A stretch of 44,106 bases of DNA from Helicobacter valdiviensis. Lineage in GTDB: Bacteria; Campylobacterota; Campylobacteria; Campylobacterales; Helicobacteraceae. How positions within the stretch are numbered: the first letter of the stretch is position 1; every line of letters starts with the position of its first letter. The position numbers were made by a program, and so were the translations under genes. Shown here piece after piece: positions 25,911 through 35,241 of the stretch. The notes under the pieces were generated by a model. The model worked only from the letters and a program-made list of their open reading frames with translations, made no database searches and was not told where the DNA came from. The stretch is from assembly GCF_003245365.1 (NCBI RefSeq), contig NZ_NBIU01000013.1:1-44106 (forward strand), in the 5' to 3' direction.

Positions 25911-27227
25911 TTAATGGTGGTGTGTTGCTTTATCGCGTAAAATAAAGAAAAGACTACCTAAAATACCAGCAGTTAGCGAAGCTATCAAAATAGAGATTTT
26001 TGCTACATCAGTTGCCATTACAGCATCTTCGCCTTTAAAGGCTAGATTGGTTACAAAAATTGACATTGTAAATCCAATTCCCCCCAAAGCTCCTGCACCA
26101 AAAACTTCTGTCCAAGTCATACCTTTAGGTCTAGCAGCAATTCCAAATTTTTCTGCTAAGAATGTGAAAGTGAAAATCCCAAGCGGTTTTCCAATAACAA
26201 GTCCGCACAAGATTCCTAAAAATATATGATCAATACTAAAATTAATGTTATCTCCTATGGTTACCCCAGCGTTTGCAAAAGCAAAAATAGGCATAATCAA
26301 AAAGCTAGAATAAGGTGCGAGTGCATGTTCTAGTCTAACAAGTGGATTTTGCACATCGTTTTTATGTTTTGCGAAGTGGTGTAATGCTTCTAATTGCTCA
26401 TTTTGTAAAAGAATATTTTCTTTATTCTTATCTGCTTCTTGGAAATGTCCAATTACAAGCTTGGCTTTTTCCATAAAAGACATTGTGTCAATTTTAGGAG
26501 TTACAGGAATGGTAAAGGCTAAAACTACTGCTGCAATGGTAGCATGGATACCACAATTATGCACAGCAATCCACAAGAATACACCTAAAATCATATAAGG
26601 AGCAAGGCGTTTAACACCCATTTTATTTAAGAGAATTAAAACGCATACAATTCCAGCAGCAACAGCCAACCATCCAAAAGATAAACCTTGGCTATAAGCA
26701 ACAGCAATTATAATAATAGCACCCAAATCATCGGCTACCGCTAAAGAAACCAAAAAGACTTTTACAGAAATAGAAACTCTCTTGCCTAAAGTTGCCAAAA
26801 CTCCTAATGCAAAGGCAATATCAGTAGCCATTGGAATCCCAAAACCATCAGCAGAGTTAGTCCCCATATTGAGGGTATAATAAATAATTCCTGGACCCAC
26901 CATACCACCAAGTGCGGCAATTACAGGTAAAGCTGCTCTTTTAAATCCTGCAAGCTCACCAAATAAAACTTCGCGTTTAATTTCTAAGCCTACTACCAAA
27001 AAGAAAAAAGCCATCAATACATCATTAATCCAATGCTCTAAGCTCATTCCTATGAAAGTTCCATTAATATCAAAGCCTATTTTGCTTTTCCAAAGCTGTG
27101 CGTAACCCTCTGCTAGAGGAGAGTTTGCAACAATCATTGCTAAAAGAGCGCAACAAAGCAATAAGATACCCGCAAAAGATTCGCTTTTTGCAAATTTTTT
27201 TATCGCTAAAACAAATTGGTTTTCCAT
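25911..27227 (-). CDS. nhaA: Na+/H+ antiporter NhaA
   Basis: A 438-residue inner-membrane antiporter with about 12 membrane segments. It exports sodium in exchange for protons. The paired transport aspartates are in AVADDLGAIIIIA (about 165-177), and GLEIKREVLFGELAGFKRAALPVIAALGG-type sequence precedes them in the first half. A charged loop of about 60 residues in the middle (KADKNKENILLQ region) is longer than in E. coli, as in other Helicobacter NhaA. The C-terminus is His-rich (ATHHH). Its GGAGG ribosome site lies in the last codons of addA, and only one base separates the addA stop from the ATG. Confidence 0.94.
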   Translation of the reverse strand: MENQFVLAIKKFAKSESFAGILLLCCALLAMIVANSPLAEGYAQLWKSKIGFDINGTFIGMSLEHWINDVLMAFFFLVVGLEIKREVLFGELAGFKRAALPVIAALGGMVGPGIIYYTLNMGTNSADGFGIPMATDIAFALGVLATLGKRVSISVKVFLVSLAVADDLGAIIIIAVAYSQGLSFGWLAVAAGIVCVLILLNKMGVKRLAPYMILGVFLWIAVHNCGIHATIAAVVLAFTIPVTPKIDTMSFMEKAKLVIGHFQEADKNKENILLQNEQLEALHHFAKHKNDVQNPLVRLEHALAPYSSFLIMPIFAFANAGVTIGDNINFSIDHIFLGILCGLVIGKPLGIFTFTFLAEKFGIAARPKGMTWTEVFGAGALGGIGFTMSIFVTNLAFKGEDAVMATDVAKISILIASLTAGILGSLFFILRDKATHHH

Positions 27228-27228
27228 T

Positions 27229-30012
27229 TTAATGACCTCCTTGTATAATTTCTATCCATTTCCCTTCTCCCTCTGTGTAAAAAATATAGCCATATACAGG
27301 CTTTTTTAGGAATTTTTCTACACACTGGATGTATTCTTTCATTTGTTCTTGATAAAGAGGGCTATGAATACCGCTTTTATAATCAATTACAAATGCTTCT
27401 GTGGCATTTTCTATTAATATGTCTAATCTTTTTTGCCTTCCTTCTATTAAAAAGGGAACTTCACATTTTACACTACCTTTAGCTAAAATTTCATTAAATT
27501 GTGGGAATTTTAAAGATGTATTGCATTTTTTTATAATATCATTTATGGTTTCTTCTTCTAAAAAGAAACCCATTTTATTTAAAAGAACATCTTTTAAAAT
27601 GGTATCATCTAGTCCACATTTTAATTTTTGCTCCATTGCATAATGGAAAGCAATTCCATAATATAAAGACTTTAAATCCCCTTGTATTTTTTGTTTTTCT
27701 ATAATTTGCATTTTGGTTTGTTGTCCTAAATTTTGCAAAAATGTTTTGTTAAATTCATTGATTTTTGGAGAATTTATAGGAGTTTTGGTGTGGGAAAAAT
27801 TATGTTGGTATTCTAAGATAGCTGTTTTTAAATCTCCTAGCTCTTGTGTTTGGATATCTAAAACATCAAAAATGCTATTTTTGTCATTTTGTAAGATATG
27901 CATAGTATTTTTAGCGCGTGTCAATCCTACATAAAGTTGATTTTTAAGCTCTTTTTGGACAAGTTCTTTTTCTTGTAAAATAGCTTCTTTATATTGTGTA
28001 TCTAGGCTTTCTCTAATAGGGTTGGAAAGCTTATAAATCCTTTTTATTTCTACGCCATTTTCTTTAAATTCAAAAAAGACTTTCCCTTTGTTATTGGAGG
28101 GTTTTGTCCGTCTATCTAATAATAAAATATTTTCAAACTCTAAGCCTTTAGATTTGTGGATTGTCATAATTCTAATTCCAGAAAAGTCGCTAGAAACAAT
28201 ATCAGTTTCAAGTCTTTCAACTTCTTCTAGTAATTCTTGTGTATTTGCAAAATTTAGGCTGTATTCTAAAAATTTTTTAGCACTCAAACTTGCAATTTTG
28301 TATTTTTCCATAATTGCTAAAAGCTTAAATGAAGGCTCTTTGTGTTCTAAAAATTTAGGTAATTCTTCAAATTTTAATCCCAAAAGCATAAAAAATTCTT
28401 CTTTAAATAGGGGGTTATTACTCTCACAAAAGCGTAAATATTCAATCAAAGCACGCACTTCATTATGTTCTATGAGCTTTGTGCTAGTATCCATTACTAC
28501 TTTCAAACCCTTTTCTTGTAGAAAAGTTGCAATTTCCACCACCGTTTTATTATCAAACACTAAAATGGCAATTTCCTCTTCTTTGGCACCTTTTTCTAGG
28601 AGTTCTTGTATTTTTAAAAAGGAAGTTTCTTCTAAATTTTCCACTTTGCTTACATTAACATAGCCTAGAAGCTCTTTTTTGGCATTTTGAGGTGTGAAGT
28701 TTGCAATTTTATTTTTAAAAACTTCATTGACAAATTCTACAATGTTTTTGGCACTGCGATAATTTGTATCCATTTCTTCTTTAACCATAGAGGTTGAAGC
28801 AATTTCAAAAAGTCTAGGATTTCCTCCTCTAAAGCGGTAAATGGATTGTTTGGTATCTCCTACATAAAAAAAGCTTCTTAAGAAATTTTTAGCTCCAACT
28901 CCTGCTTTAATCTCTTCAATAAGAGGTTTTAGTATTTCATATTGCAAAATGCTTGTATCTTGAAATTCATCTATTAAAATATGACTAAGAGTGCTATCAA
29001 GCCTAAAATACAAAAAATCATGAGAAAAATTTTCTTTAGAAAATAGCTCATAAACCTTTTTGGTAACTCCATCAAAGCTTAGAGAGTTTTTGTTGTTAAA
29101 ATACAATTCTTTGGCTTTTAAATAGAGTTTAAATATCTCATAAATTTTTTGTAAATATTCTCTTTCTTCTTGTAAAAAGATTTCTTGAATGCAAAGTTTT
29201 AAGTCTGTGAAAATGGAGGGATTAAAAATGATTTTCTTAAAATCGCGATAATCATTTAAATTTTCTTTTGTAAGCCATGTTTTTCCTTTGGTTAGCATTT
29301 CTTCATAATCATTGAAATCTAATGCGGTGTGAAGATTTTCTTTTTGTGATAGATATTCTGTTTGTAGTTTTTTGCCAAGGATAAGAGCGTCATTTTTTAA
29401 AGTAGATAAATTTTTATTTTGGGCTAATGCTGGAAGAATAAAAAGTGAGGAATCTAGCATTTCTTTAAAAGAATCTAAAAACGCACATAAAGACAAAAGG
29501 GATTCTAAATCTTGGTTACTTTGGAGGGCAAAATCAATCATTTTTTCCAAATTAAGCTTTTTAGAAAAAGAATGTTCTAAAAGATTTAAAAATAAATTTG
29601 TGATTTCTTCATGGTTTTGGGAGGCTATTTGGAAATTATGCTCTACTCCTACATACCAGCAAAAATTTTTTAAAATCCTGCCAAAAAATGCATCAATGGT
29701 AGTAATTTTCAAATCATCTTTTAAAAAATTGTGATAGATTTGTGAAATTTTTTCTTCCATCTGTTTGGGATTATTGATAGAAATAAACTCAAGATTTTTT
29801 ATATAATTAATATCATTTTTATTGTCATAAATCTCTTTGATTTTTTGCACGATTCTTTCTTCCATTTCTTTGGCTGCTTTTTTGGTAAAGGTAAGTGTAA
29901 GAATAGAAGAGGGTTTAGCACCTAAAAATAGTAATTCAAGATAACGCATAACAAGACGGTAGGTTTTGCCACTGCCTGCACTTGCACTAAGACATAATAA
30001 GGCATTTTTCAT
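27229..30012 (-). CDS. addA: AddA/RecB-like helicase-nuclease
   Basis: A 927-residue UvrD-type helicase with a C-terminal nuclease. Walker A is SASAGSGKTYRL (about 9-20), then LTFTKKAAKEMEERI; HILIDEFQDTSILQYE is the Walker B region; GDTKQSIYRFRGG, MTIHKSKGLEF and LYVGLTRAKN are later helicase motifs. FVIDYKSG near the C-terminus is the lambda-exonuclease-type nuclease core. AddAB resects double-strand breaks for RecA-mediated repair. The AddB partner is not here, as in H. pylori, where the two genes are also apart and this one also neighbours nhaA (HP1552-HP1553). Product length is close to H. pylori AddA. Confidence 0.88.
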   Translation of the reverse strand: MKNALLCLSASAGSGKTYRLVMRYLELLFLGAKPSSILTLTFTKKAAKEMEERIVQKIKEIYDNKNDINYIKNLEFISINNPKQMEEKISQIYHNFLKDDLKITTIDAFFGRILKNFCWYVGVEHNFQIASQNHEEITNLFLNLLEHSFSKKLNLEKMIDFALQSNQDLESLLSLCAFLDSFKEMLDSSLFILPALAQNKNLSTLKNDALILGKKLQTEYLSQKENLHTALDFNDYEEMLTKGKTWLTKENLNDYRDFKKIIFNPSIFTDLKLCIQEIFLQEEREYLQKIYEIFKLYLKAKELYFNNKNSLSFDGVTKKVYELFSKENFSHDFLYFRLDSTLSHILIDEFQDTSILQYEILKPLIEEIKAGVGAKNFLRSFFYVGDTKQSIYRFRGGNPRLFEIASTSMVKEEMDTNYRSAKNIVEFVNEVFKNKIANFTPQNAKKELLGYVNVSKVENLEETSFLKIQELLEKGAKEEEIAILVFDNKTVVEIATFLQEKGLKVVMDTSTKLIEHNEVRALIEYLRFCESNNPLFKEEFFMLLGLKFEELPKFLEHKEPSFKLLAIMEKYKIASLSAKKFLEYSLNFANTQELLEEVERLETDIVSSDFSGIRIMTIHKSKGLEFENILLLDRRTKPSNNKGKVFFEFKENGVEIKRIYKLSNPIRESLDTQYKEAILQEKELVQKELKNQLYVGLTRAKNTMHILQNDKNSIFDVLDIQTQELGDLKTAILEYQHNFSHTKTPINSPKINEFNKTFLQNLGQQTKMQIIEKQKIQGDLKSLYYGIAFHYAMEQKLKCGLDDTILKDVLLNKMGFFLEEETINDIIKKCNTSLKFPQFNEILAKGSVKCEVPFLIEGRQKRLDILIENATEAFVIDYKSGIHSPLYQEQMKEYIQCVEKFLKKPVYGYIFYTEGEGKWIEIIQGGH

Positions 30013-30065
30013 AGTTTTCCTAAATAGAGAGATATAAAGGATAATTATAGCAAAATATTTTAAAA

Positions 30066-30100
30066 CTTGATTGACATAAACTAAACTTTTATAATATAAT
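30066..30100 (+). promoter_or_regulatory. cbpA-hspR promoter with HAIR-like HspR operator
   Basis: TTGACA (30071-30076) and TATAAT (30095-30100) are 18 bases apart, a very good vegetative promoter 48 bases before cbpA. Over the -35 lies CTTGATT-N7-ACTAAAC (30066-30086), which resembles the HAIR element CTTGAGT-N7-ACTCAAG bound by HspR (6 of 7 and 5 of 7 positions). HspR is encoded in the same operon, so autorepression with heat release is likely. Confidence 0.55.
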
Positions 30101-30148
30101 TAGCATTAGATTAAGAGTTAATATTTTTAAATAAAGGTTAGTAAGAAA

Positions 30149-31015
30149 ATGTCAAAAAGTTTATATGATACGCTTGAGGTAAGCCCAAATGCAAGTGCAG
30201 ATGAGATTAAAAAGTCCTATCGCCGTTTGGCTAGAAAATACCATCCTGATATTAATAAAGAAAAGGATGCAGAGGAAAAGTTTAAAGAAATCAATGCAGC
30301 TTATGAGATTTTAAGCGATGAGAAAAAACGCAAACAATACGATCAGTTTGGTGATTCTATGTTTGGAGGGCAGAATTTCCATGACTTTGCAAGAGGGCAA
30401 GGAAATGTTAATTTAGATGATATATTAAGCCAGATTTTTGGAAGTGGAGGTGGATTCTCTCAAGGATTTGGTGGAGGTTTTGGAGAGGGATTTAATCCTT
30501 TTGGGGGAGGATTTAGAAGTGCAAATTTAGATATCAATGCAAACATTACCATTCCTTTTAGCACAGCAGTTTTAGGTGGAAAGCATAGTGTGAATGTGGA
30601 GAGTGCAACTTATGATATTAAAATACCCGCAGGAATTAAAAATGGCGAAACAATCCGCTTAAGAGGTAAAGGCAGGAGTGCAGGGGGGCAGAATGGAGAT
30701 TTGCTTTTAAAAGTAAGTGTGGCAGAGCATCCTGAATATTCTCAAGAAGGAAATAATCTTACAAAAAGTTTTGAACTTCCGCTTAAAATTGCACTTTTTG
30801 GAGGTAAGGTAGAGATAGAAACACTTTATAAAACAATTACCTTAAAAGTGCCTAAAAATACAAAAAATAAGCAAAGATTTAGAGTAAAAGAGCTTGGTGG
30901 CTATGATAGGAAAAGTGGTGCAAAGGGTGATTTATTTTTAGAAGCTAATGTAATTTTGCCAGATGTAGATACTTTGCCAGAGGAATTAAAAACTGCATTA
31001 GAAAAATATTTATAA
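30149..31015 (+). CDS. cbpA: CbpA-like DnaJ-family co-chaperone
   Basis: A 288-residue type II Hsp40. The J domain (about 3-68) contains KYHPDINKE with HPD. A Gly/Phe-rich part (about 75-128) follows, then directly two C-terminal substrate domains ([27 protein letters not shown]). There is no CxxCxGxG zinc domain, unlike the DnaJ at 9082. It assists DnaK; CbpA-type proteins can also bind DNA. It is first in the cbpA-hspR operon, an arrangement shared with H. pylori and C. jejuni. Confidence 0.92.
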   Translation: MSKSLYDTLEVSPNASADEIKKSYRRLARKYHPDINKEKDAEEKFKEINAAYEILSDEKKRKQYDQFGDSMFGGQNFHDFARGQGNVNLDDILSQIFGSGGGFSQGFGGGFGEGFNPFGGGFRSANLDINANITIPFSTAVLGGKHSVNVESATYDIKIPAGIKNGETIRLRGKGRSAGGQNGDLLLKVSVAEHPEYSQEGNNLTKSFELPLKIALFGGKVEIETLYKTITLKVPKNTKNKQRFRVKELGGYDRKSGAKGDLFLEANVILPDVDTLPEELKTALEKYL

Positions 31016-31025
31016 GGAGGCAAAA

Positions 31026-31391
31026 ATGTATAGTTATGATGAACCTGTCTATCTTATTAGTGTTGTTGCAAAGATTTTATCAATCCATCCACAAACGCTT
31101 AGGCAGTATGAACGCGAAGGATTGGTGGAACCAGGGCGGACAGATGGTAAAATGCGTCTTTACTCTCAAAGAGATATTGATAAAATCAAAACCATTTTGC
31201 GTCTTACGCGGGATTTGGGAGTGAATTTGGCAGGAGTGGATATTATTTTGCGTCTTAAAGATCGCTTAGATGAGCAGGACAAAGAAATTGAAAATCTTTT
31301 GATGGATTTAGAGAAGTTTAAGAGCAATCAGAGTGGGAAATCTATTATTAAAAAACAGAGCTCTTATGAAGTGATTATCTATGAAAAATAG
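31026..31391 (+). CDS. hspR: Heat-shock repressor HspR (MerR family)
   Basis: A 121-residue MerR-type regulator. The winged helix region has VAKILSIHPQTLRQYEREG, LVEPGRTDGKMRLYSQRDID, then KIKTILRLTRDLGVNLAGVD, all characteristic of HspR. A helical tail follows. HspR represses heat-shock genes (groESL, dnaK and its own operon in this group) at HAIR-like sites. An AAGGAGG site eleven bases after cbpA gives strong translation. Its 3' end overlaps the 3' end of the convergent znuB-like gene by 17 bases. Confidence 0.93.
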   Translation: MYSYDEPVYLISVVAKILSIHPQTLRQYEREGLVEPGRTDGKMRLYSQRDIDKIKTILRLTRDLGVNLAGVDIILRLKDRLDEQDKEIENLLMDLEKFKSNQSGKSIIKKQSSYEVIIYEK

Positions 31392-32184
31392 TTAGTTTTT
31401 TAAAGATGCTAAGGAAAAATCCCAAGCTTGCAACTAAAATAATGCTAGCTCCACTGCTTAGGTTTAAAAAATAGCTTAAAAGTAGTCCAACTAAGCAGAA
31501 AAACATACTTAAGATGGCACTTAAAGCCATCATAGAGCCTAATCTTTTTGTAAATTGTTCTGCAATAAAGCAAGGAATACTAAGCAGTGCAATGACTAAT
31601 ATTAATCCTACTGTGCGAATAGTAATTACAATGCAAAATGCAATCATAATCACTAAAAGATAATGGAAGAAATCTGTAGAAACCCCTTTTAATTTTGCAA
31701 ATTGAGAATCAAAGCTTACTGCTTCAAATTGACGGTAAAAAACTACAATCAAGACTAAAAAGATAAAATCTATAATGCCCATAAGATATAAATCATATTG
31801 TGAAATTCCTAAAATGCTTCCAAAAAGATAAGACATTAAATCACTAGAATATCCACTAGAAAGATCAATTAAAATAATTCCAACTGCCATTCCTAAAGCC
31901 CAAATTACAGCGATAATATTGTCGCTTCTTTTTTCGTATTTTTTGGTTAAATATGCAACTAAAATAGCTAAAATTAGCGTAAAAATACTTGTGCTTAATA
32001 AAATGGGAATCCCAAAATAAAATGCTATTCCAATACCTCCAAATGCTGCGTGCGTTATACCGCCTGCCATAGAAAGTAAGCGATTTACCATAATTAAAGA
32101 ACCCATAATACCACAAGCAATGCTTACAAGAAATGCACCTATTAGGGCATGGATAAAAAAGTCATGTTCTAAGAGTTCAAGCAT
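31375..32184 (-). CDS. znuB: Zinc/manganese ABC transporter permease
   Basis: A 269-residue inner-membrane permease of the ABC-3 family (ZnuB/MntB/TroC) with about 8 membrane segments. Recognisable stretches are ACGIMGSLIMVNRLLSMAGG, ITHAAFGGIGIAFYFG and TVGLILVIALLSIPCFIAEQ. It is last of three genes whose ends overlap by 8 bases (ATPase/permease) and 4 bases (binding protein/ATPase), so the importer is made as one unit. The metal is probably zinc because the binding protein has a His-rich loop, but manganese is not excluded. Confidence 0.88.
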   Translation of the reverse strand: MLELLEHDFFIHALIGAFLVSIACGIMGSLIMVNRLLSMAGGITHAAFGGIGIAFYFGIPILLSTSIFTLILAILVAYLTKKYEKRSDNIIAVIWALGMAVGIILIDLSSGYSSDLMSYLFGSILGISQYDLYLMGIIDFIFLVLIVVFYRQFEAVSFDSQFAKLKGVSTDFFHYLLVIMIAFCIVITIRTVGLILVIALLSIPCFIAEQFTKRLGSMMALSAILSMFFCLVGLLLSYFLNLSSGASIILVASLGFFLSIFKKLTIFHR

Positions 32185-32947
32185 TGTGTTTTCCTATATT
32201 TTGGTGCTTAGGCATATTGCATTCACAAAGATTAAGGCTTAATTCCACATCGCAAAAATGGTTATGTTCGCTTAAAAGATGCTTTAGAAGATGTGATTTT
32301 TGTTTTTCTTGAGGATTTGTGTGTAAAGTAAGCTCTTTATCAAGATGGGCGATTTTATTAGCATAAGCTAAAATAAGATTGATATTGTGGCAAATAAGGA
32401 TAATCCCTATACCTTGATTGTGCAATTCTTTTAAGAGTTCAAAGATTTGGATAGACATTTTAGAATCCACACTTGCAGTGGGCTCATCTAAAATTAAAAG
32501 CTTGCAATCACTTACCAACGCTCTTGCAATAAATACGCGTTGGATTTGTCCTCCACTTAAGTCTTGTATGCTCCTATCCCATAAATCTTGCAAACCTACT
32601 TTTTTAAGTGCATTCAAAGCACTCTCTTTGTCTTTTTTGCTGTAAAATCCAAATTTTTTTTGATGGATTCTTCCCATTAGCACTACTTCTAAAACGCGTA
32701 AAGGAAAATTTGGATTTGGAATAGGATTTTGTGGAACATAACCTATTTTATTTTTAGAGATAAGGAAACAAAGGGGTGTTTTAGGTTCTAAGATACCTAA
32801 AATAAGTTTGATGAGGGTAGATTTACCCCCTCCATTAGGACCAATGATGGCTAAAAAGTCTTCACTGTCATAACTAAGATGGATATTTTTTAAGACAAGT
32901 TCTTCCTTGTAAGAAAAGCTAAGATTTTTAATTTCAAAGAGCTTCAT
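32177..32947 (-). CDS. znuC: Zinc/manganese ABC transporter ATP-binding protein
   Basis: A 256-residue ATPase. Walker A is GPNGGGKST (about 36-44), the ABC signature is LSGGQIQRV, Walker B is LLILDEPTASVD, and the switch histidine is in LICHNINLI. The C-terminus is rich in His and Cys (EHNHFCDVELSLNLCECNMPKHQN), which is unusual for the motor protein and might bind the transported metal. It powers the permease encoded just downstream. Confidence 0.9.
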   Translation of the reverse strand: MKLFEIKNLSFSYKEELVLKNIHLSYDSEDFLAIIGPNGGGKSTLIKLILGILEPKTPLCFLISKNKIGYVPQNPIPNPNFPLRVLEVVLMGRIHQKKFGFYSKKDKESALNALKKVGLQDLWDRSIQDLSGGQIQRVFIARALVSDCKLLILDEPTASVDSKMSIQIFELLKELHNQGIGIILICHNINLILAYANKIAHLDKELTLHTNPQEKQKSHLLKHLLSEHNHFCDVELSLNLCECNMPKHQNIGKHNA

Positions 32948-33771
32948 TTTAGACTATTGCTTAAAGATTGTGTGGTTTTTAAAAGCTCATTCTCCCAATC
33001 GTATGAGAGATGGTTGATTTGCACAATATTTGCATTGAGTTCTTTGGCTAGGGTTTTAGCGGCATTTTCAGGAAAGCCAGATTGGACAAAGATTGTGTGG
33101 ATATTGTTTTTTTTAGCAGTTTTTATAAGGTTTAAAAGTTCTTTGGGCTTAGGTTCTTTGCCATTAATTTCTACAGGAAGTTGCACTAATCCATAGGCTT
33201 TTGCAAAATAGCTCCAGCTAGGGTGATAAACAATAAATTGTTTAGATTTTAAAGGGGCAAGAGAAGCTTTAATTGTGTCGTTTAATTTTTCAAGTTTTTC
33301 AATAAAATTAAGGTAGTTTGCTGTATAGAAATCTTTGTTTGTTGGGTATTGTTGGCTTAAAGCTTCTAAGATATTTTTAGCTTGGATTTTGACGAGATTT
33401 GGATCTAGCCAAGTGTGTGGATCAAAATGGCTATGTGAATGATTATGTGTGTGAGATAAAAGAGGAACATTTGCGTTAGTATCTACTACTGTAAGATTGG
33501 AAAAAAGTTCTTGAAATTTATCTAGCATTGCATTTTCAAATTCCATATTAGCTTTAAAAAACAAATCGCTTTTAGAGAGTTTTAGGGCATCTTGTGGTTT
33601 AAAATCAAAGTTGTGTTCGTCTGTATTTGGTGAAATTAAGATATTAATTTCTACACTATCTTTTGCAATTTGTTCCACAAAATAGGCTTGTGGAGGAATG
33701 CTAACGCTTACTGTGGGCTTAGCATTTAAGAAACTAAGACAAAAAAGGAAAATCATTAAAGCTTTATTCAT
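32944..33771 (-). CDS. znuA: Periplasmic zinc/manganese-binding protein
   Basis: A 275-residue cluster A-I solute-binding protein. A signal peptide (MNKALMIFLFCLSFLNA) is followed by VSIPPQAYFVEQIAKDS, SPNTDEHNFDFKPQD with a metal His, a His-rich loop HTHNHSHSH (about 111-119), then DPHTWLDPNLV and YHPSWSYFAKAYG with further ligands. The His-rich loop is typical of zinc-specific ZnuA. It is first of the three-gene importer. I see a TATAAT box near 33817 on the minus strand but no clear Zur site. Confidence 0.9.
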   Translation of the reverse strand: MNKALMIFLFCLSFLNAKPTVSVSIPPQAYFVEQIAKDSVEINILISPNTDEHNFDFKPQDALKLSKSDLFFKANMEFENAMLDKFQELFSNLTVVDTNANVPLLSHTHNHSHSHFDPHTWLDPNLVKIQAKNILEALSQQYPTNKDFYTANYLNFIEKLEKLNDTIKASLAPLKSKQFIVYHPSWSYFAKAYGLVQLPVEINGKEPKPKELLNLIKTAKKNNIHTIFVQSGFPENAAKTLAKELNANIVQINHLSYDWENELLKTTQSLSNSLK

Positions 33772-33846
33772 TGCAAACCTTTTTTAAACTAAAAATATGT
33801 AAAAAATCTAGCAATTATATTTTTAAGAGCTTACTTTTTGCTTAAA

Positions 33847-35055
33847 TTAATTGCTAGTGCGGTAGCGGAATTGTCCTTTTTTGAAAACCATTTCAAAACC
33901 TCCAATGCTAAAGAGCCATTTGTTTTCAATAGTATTTTTCATAAATGCTGCCATTTCTCCTTTGAGTTTTTTACCATAAACTACACCCACTCCATCAGTG
34001 TGTCCTATAGAACAAACTGTGCCTCTATGGTGGAATTTAAAATCTTTTTTAAAAGGTTCATTAGAAAGCTTAGCTACAAACAAATCAGCTATATAATCTC
34101 CCATTTGTGCTGCTAGTTGCGCAGTGGGTGCGTGGATAACATCTTTGCTTGTAGCAAGAGCACAATCGCCTACTGCATAAATATTGGGGAAACTTTCGCA
34201 TTGGAGTTGCGAATTTACAGGGATTCTGCCTTTTTTGTTGGGGATTTCACTTTTTTCTACAATATCGCTTCCTTTAACACCCGCACTCCAAATAATAGTA
34301 TTGCCACATATTTCTAATTCTTTACCATCTTTTTCTAAGAGGACTTTGTTTTTTTGAATTTCTTTAATATTTCCTTCACAGATGATTTCTACACCTAGTT
34401 TTTGGAGTTTATCTTGTGCAACTTTTGCTAATTTTTGATCAAATACGGGCAAAATATGTTTAGATCTTCCAATGCAAGTGATTTTGGGAATATTCTTGTC
34501 AATTCCACAAATAAGACTTAATTCACTAATTTGAGTGGCAAGCTCTGCTGCAAATTCAATGCCAGTAAATCCTGTTCCGCAAATGATAGTATGGAGATCT
34601 TGTGGGTTTTTAGTATGCACAAATTCTTTAAATTTATTTTCTATGTTTTTAGAAAGTTTTAGCGAAGCATTTAAAGAAGAGAGTTTAAAAGTATGTTCTT
34701 CTACTCCTTTAATACCAAAACTATCGGGTTTAAAACCAAGTCCGATAATTAAATAATCATAAGAATATTCTCCGCCATTGCCTAAAACTTTATTTTCATT
34801 AGGAAGAATTTTAAGAATTTTATCCTTGATGAAATGAATTTTTTTGGGATTTAGAATTTTTCTATAATAAATTCTAGCTTTTCTAGCACTAAGTGTGCCT
34901 ATGGAAACTTTATGGAGTAAAGTAGTTTGATAGTGGTAATCGTGTTTGCTAATTAGAGTGATGCTTGCTGGTGTTTTTAGTTTTCTTTGGAGGCCTAAAG
35001 CGGCCTTTAAACCTCCATATCCTCCACCAATGATTAAAATTTTTGGAGTTTGCAT
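33847..35055 (-). CDS. ndh: Type II NADH:quinone dehydrogenase (Ndh-like)
   Basis: A 402-residue flavoprotein. The N-terminal FAD site is ILIIGGGYGGLKAALGLQRK. The second nucleotide fold has TIICGTGFTGIEFAAELATQ, and the C-terminal FAD contact is NIYAVGDCALA. The family oxidises NADH and reduces quinone at the inner face of the membrane without pumping protons. Related FAD oxidoreductases (sulfide:quinone) lack this exact layout, but some uncertainty about substrate remains. It is divergent from hypB. Confidence 0.82.
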   Translation of the reverse strand: MQTPKILIIGGGYGGLKAALGLQRKLKTPASITLISKHDYHYQTTLLHKVSIGTLSARKARIYYRKILNPKKIHFIKDKILKILPNENKVLGNGGEYSYDYLIIGLGFKPDSFGIKGVEEHTFKLSSLNASLKLSKNIENKFKEFVHTKNPQDLHTIICGTGFTGIEFAAELATQISELSLICGIDKNIPKITCIGRSKHILPVFDQKLAKVAQDKLQKLGVEIICEGNIKEIQKNKVLLEKDGKELEICGNTIIWSAGVKGSDIVEKSEIPNKKGRIPVNSQLQCESFPNIYAVGDCALATSKDVIHAPTAQLAAQMGDYIADLFVAKLSNEPFKKDFKFHHRGTVCSIGHTDGVGVVYGKKLKGEMAAFMKNTIENKWLFSIGGFEMVFKKGQFRYRTSN

Positions 35056-35241
35056 AAACTTCCTCCTTGGATTTTTTGGTTTTGCATAGATTATAGGAAA
35101 AAAACCAAAAAATTAAAATAAAATTTAACCAAATGGAAAATATTTGATAAAATTTTGGTAGAAATTTACCCTTTTATCAAGAATATTTTAGATAAGGTTA
35201 GCCATAATTTTAGTAATTTTTTAAAAATTTTAAGGAAATTT

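Noticed and set aside
28088-28663. Long open frame antisense to addA
   Set aside because: It is a shadow of the helicase gene, with low-complexity Ser/Leu-rich translation and no ribosome site.
35155-35241. TTG start for HypB
   Set aside because: The added residues are not HypB-like; ATG 35242 has AAGGAAA at proper spacing.
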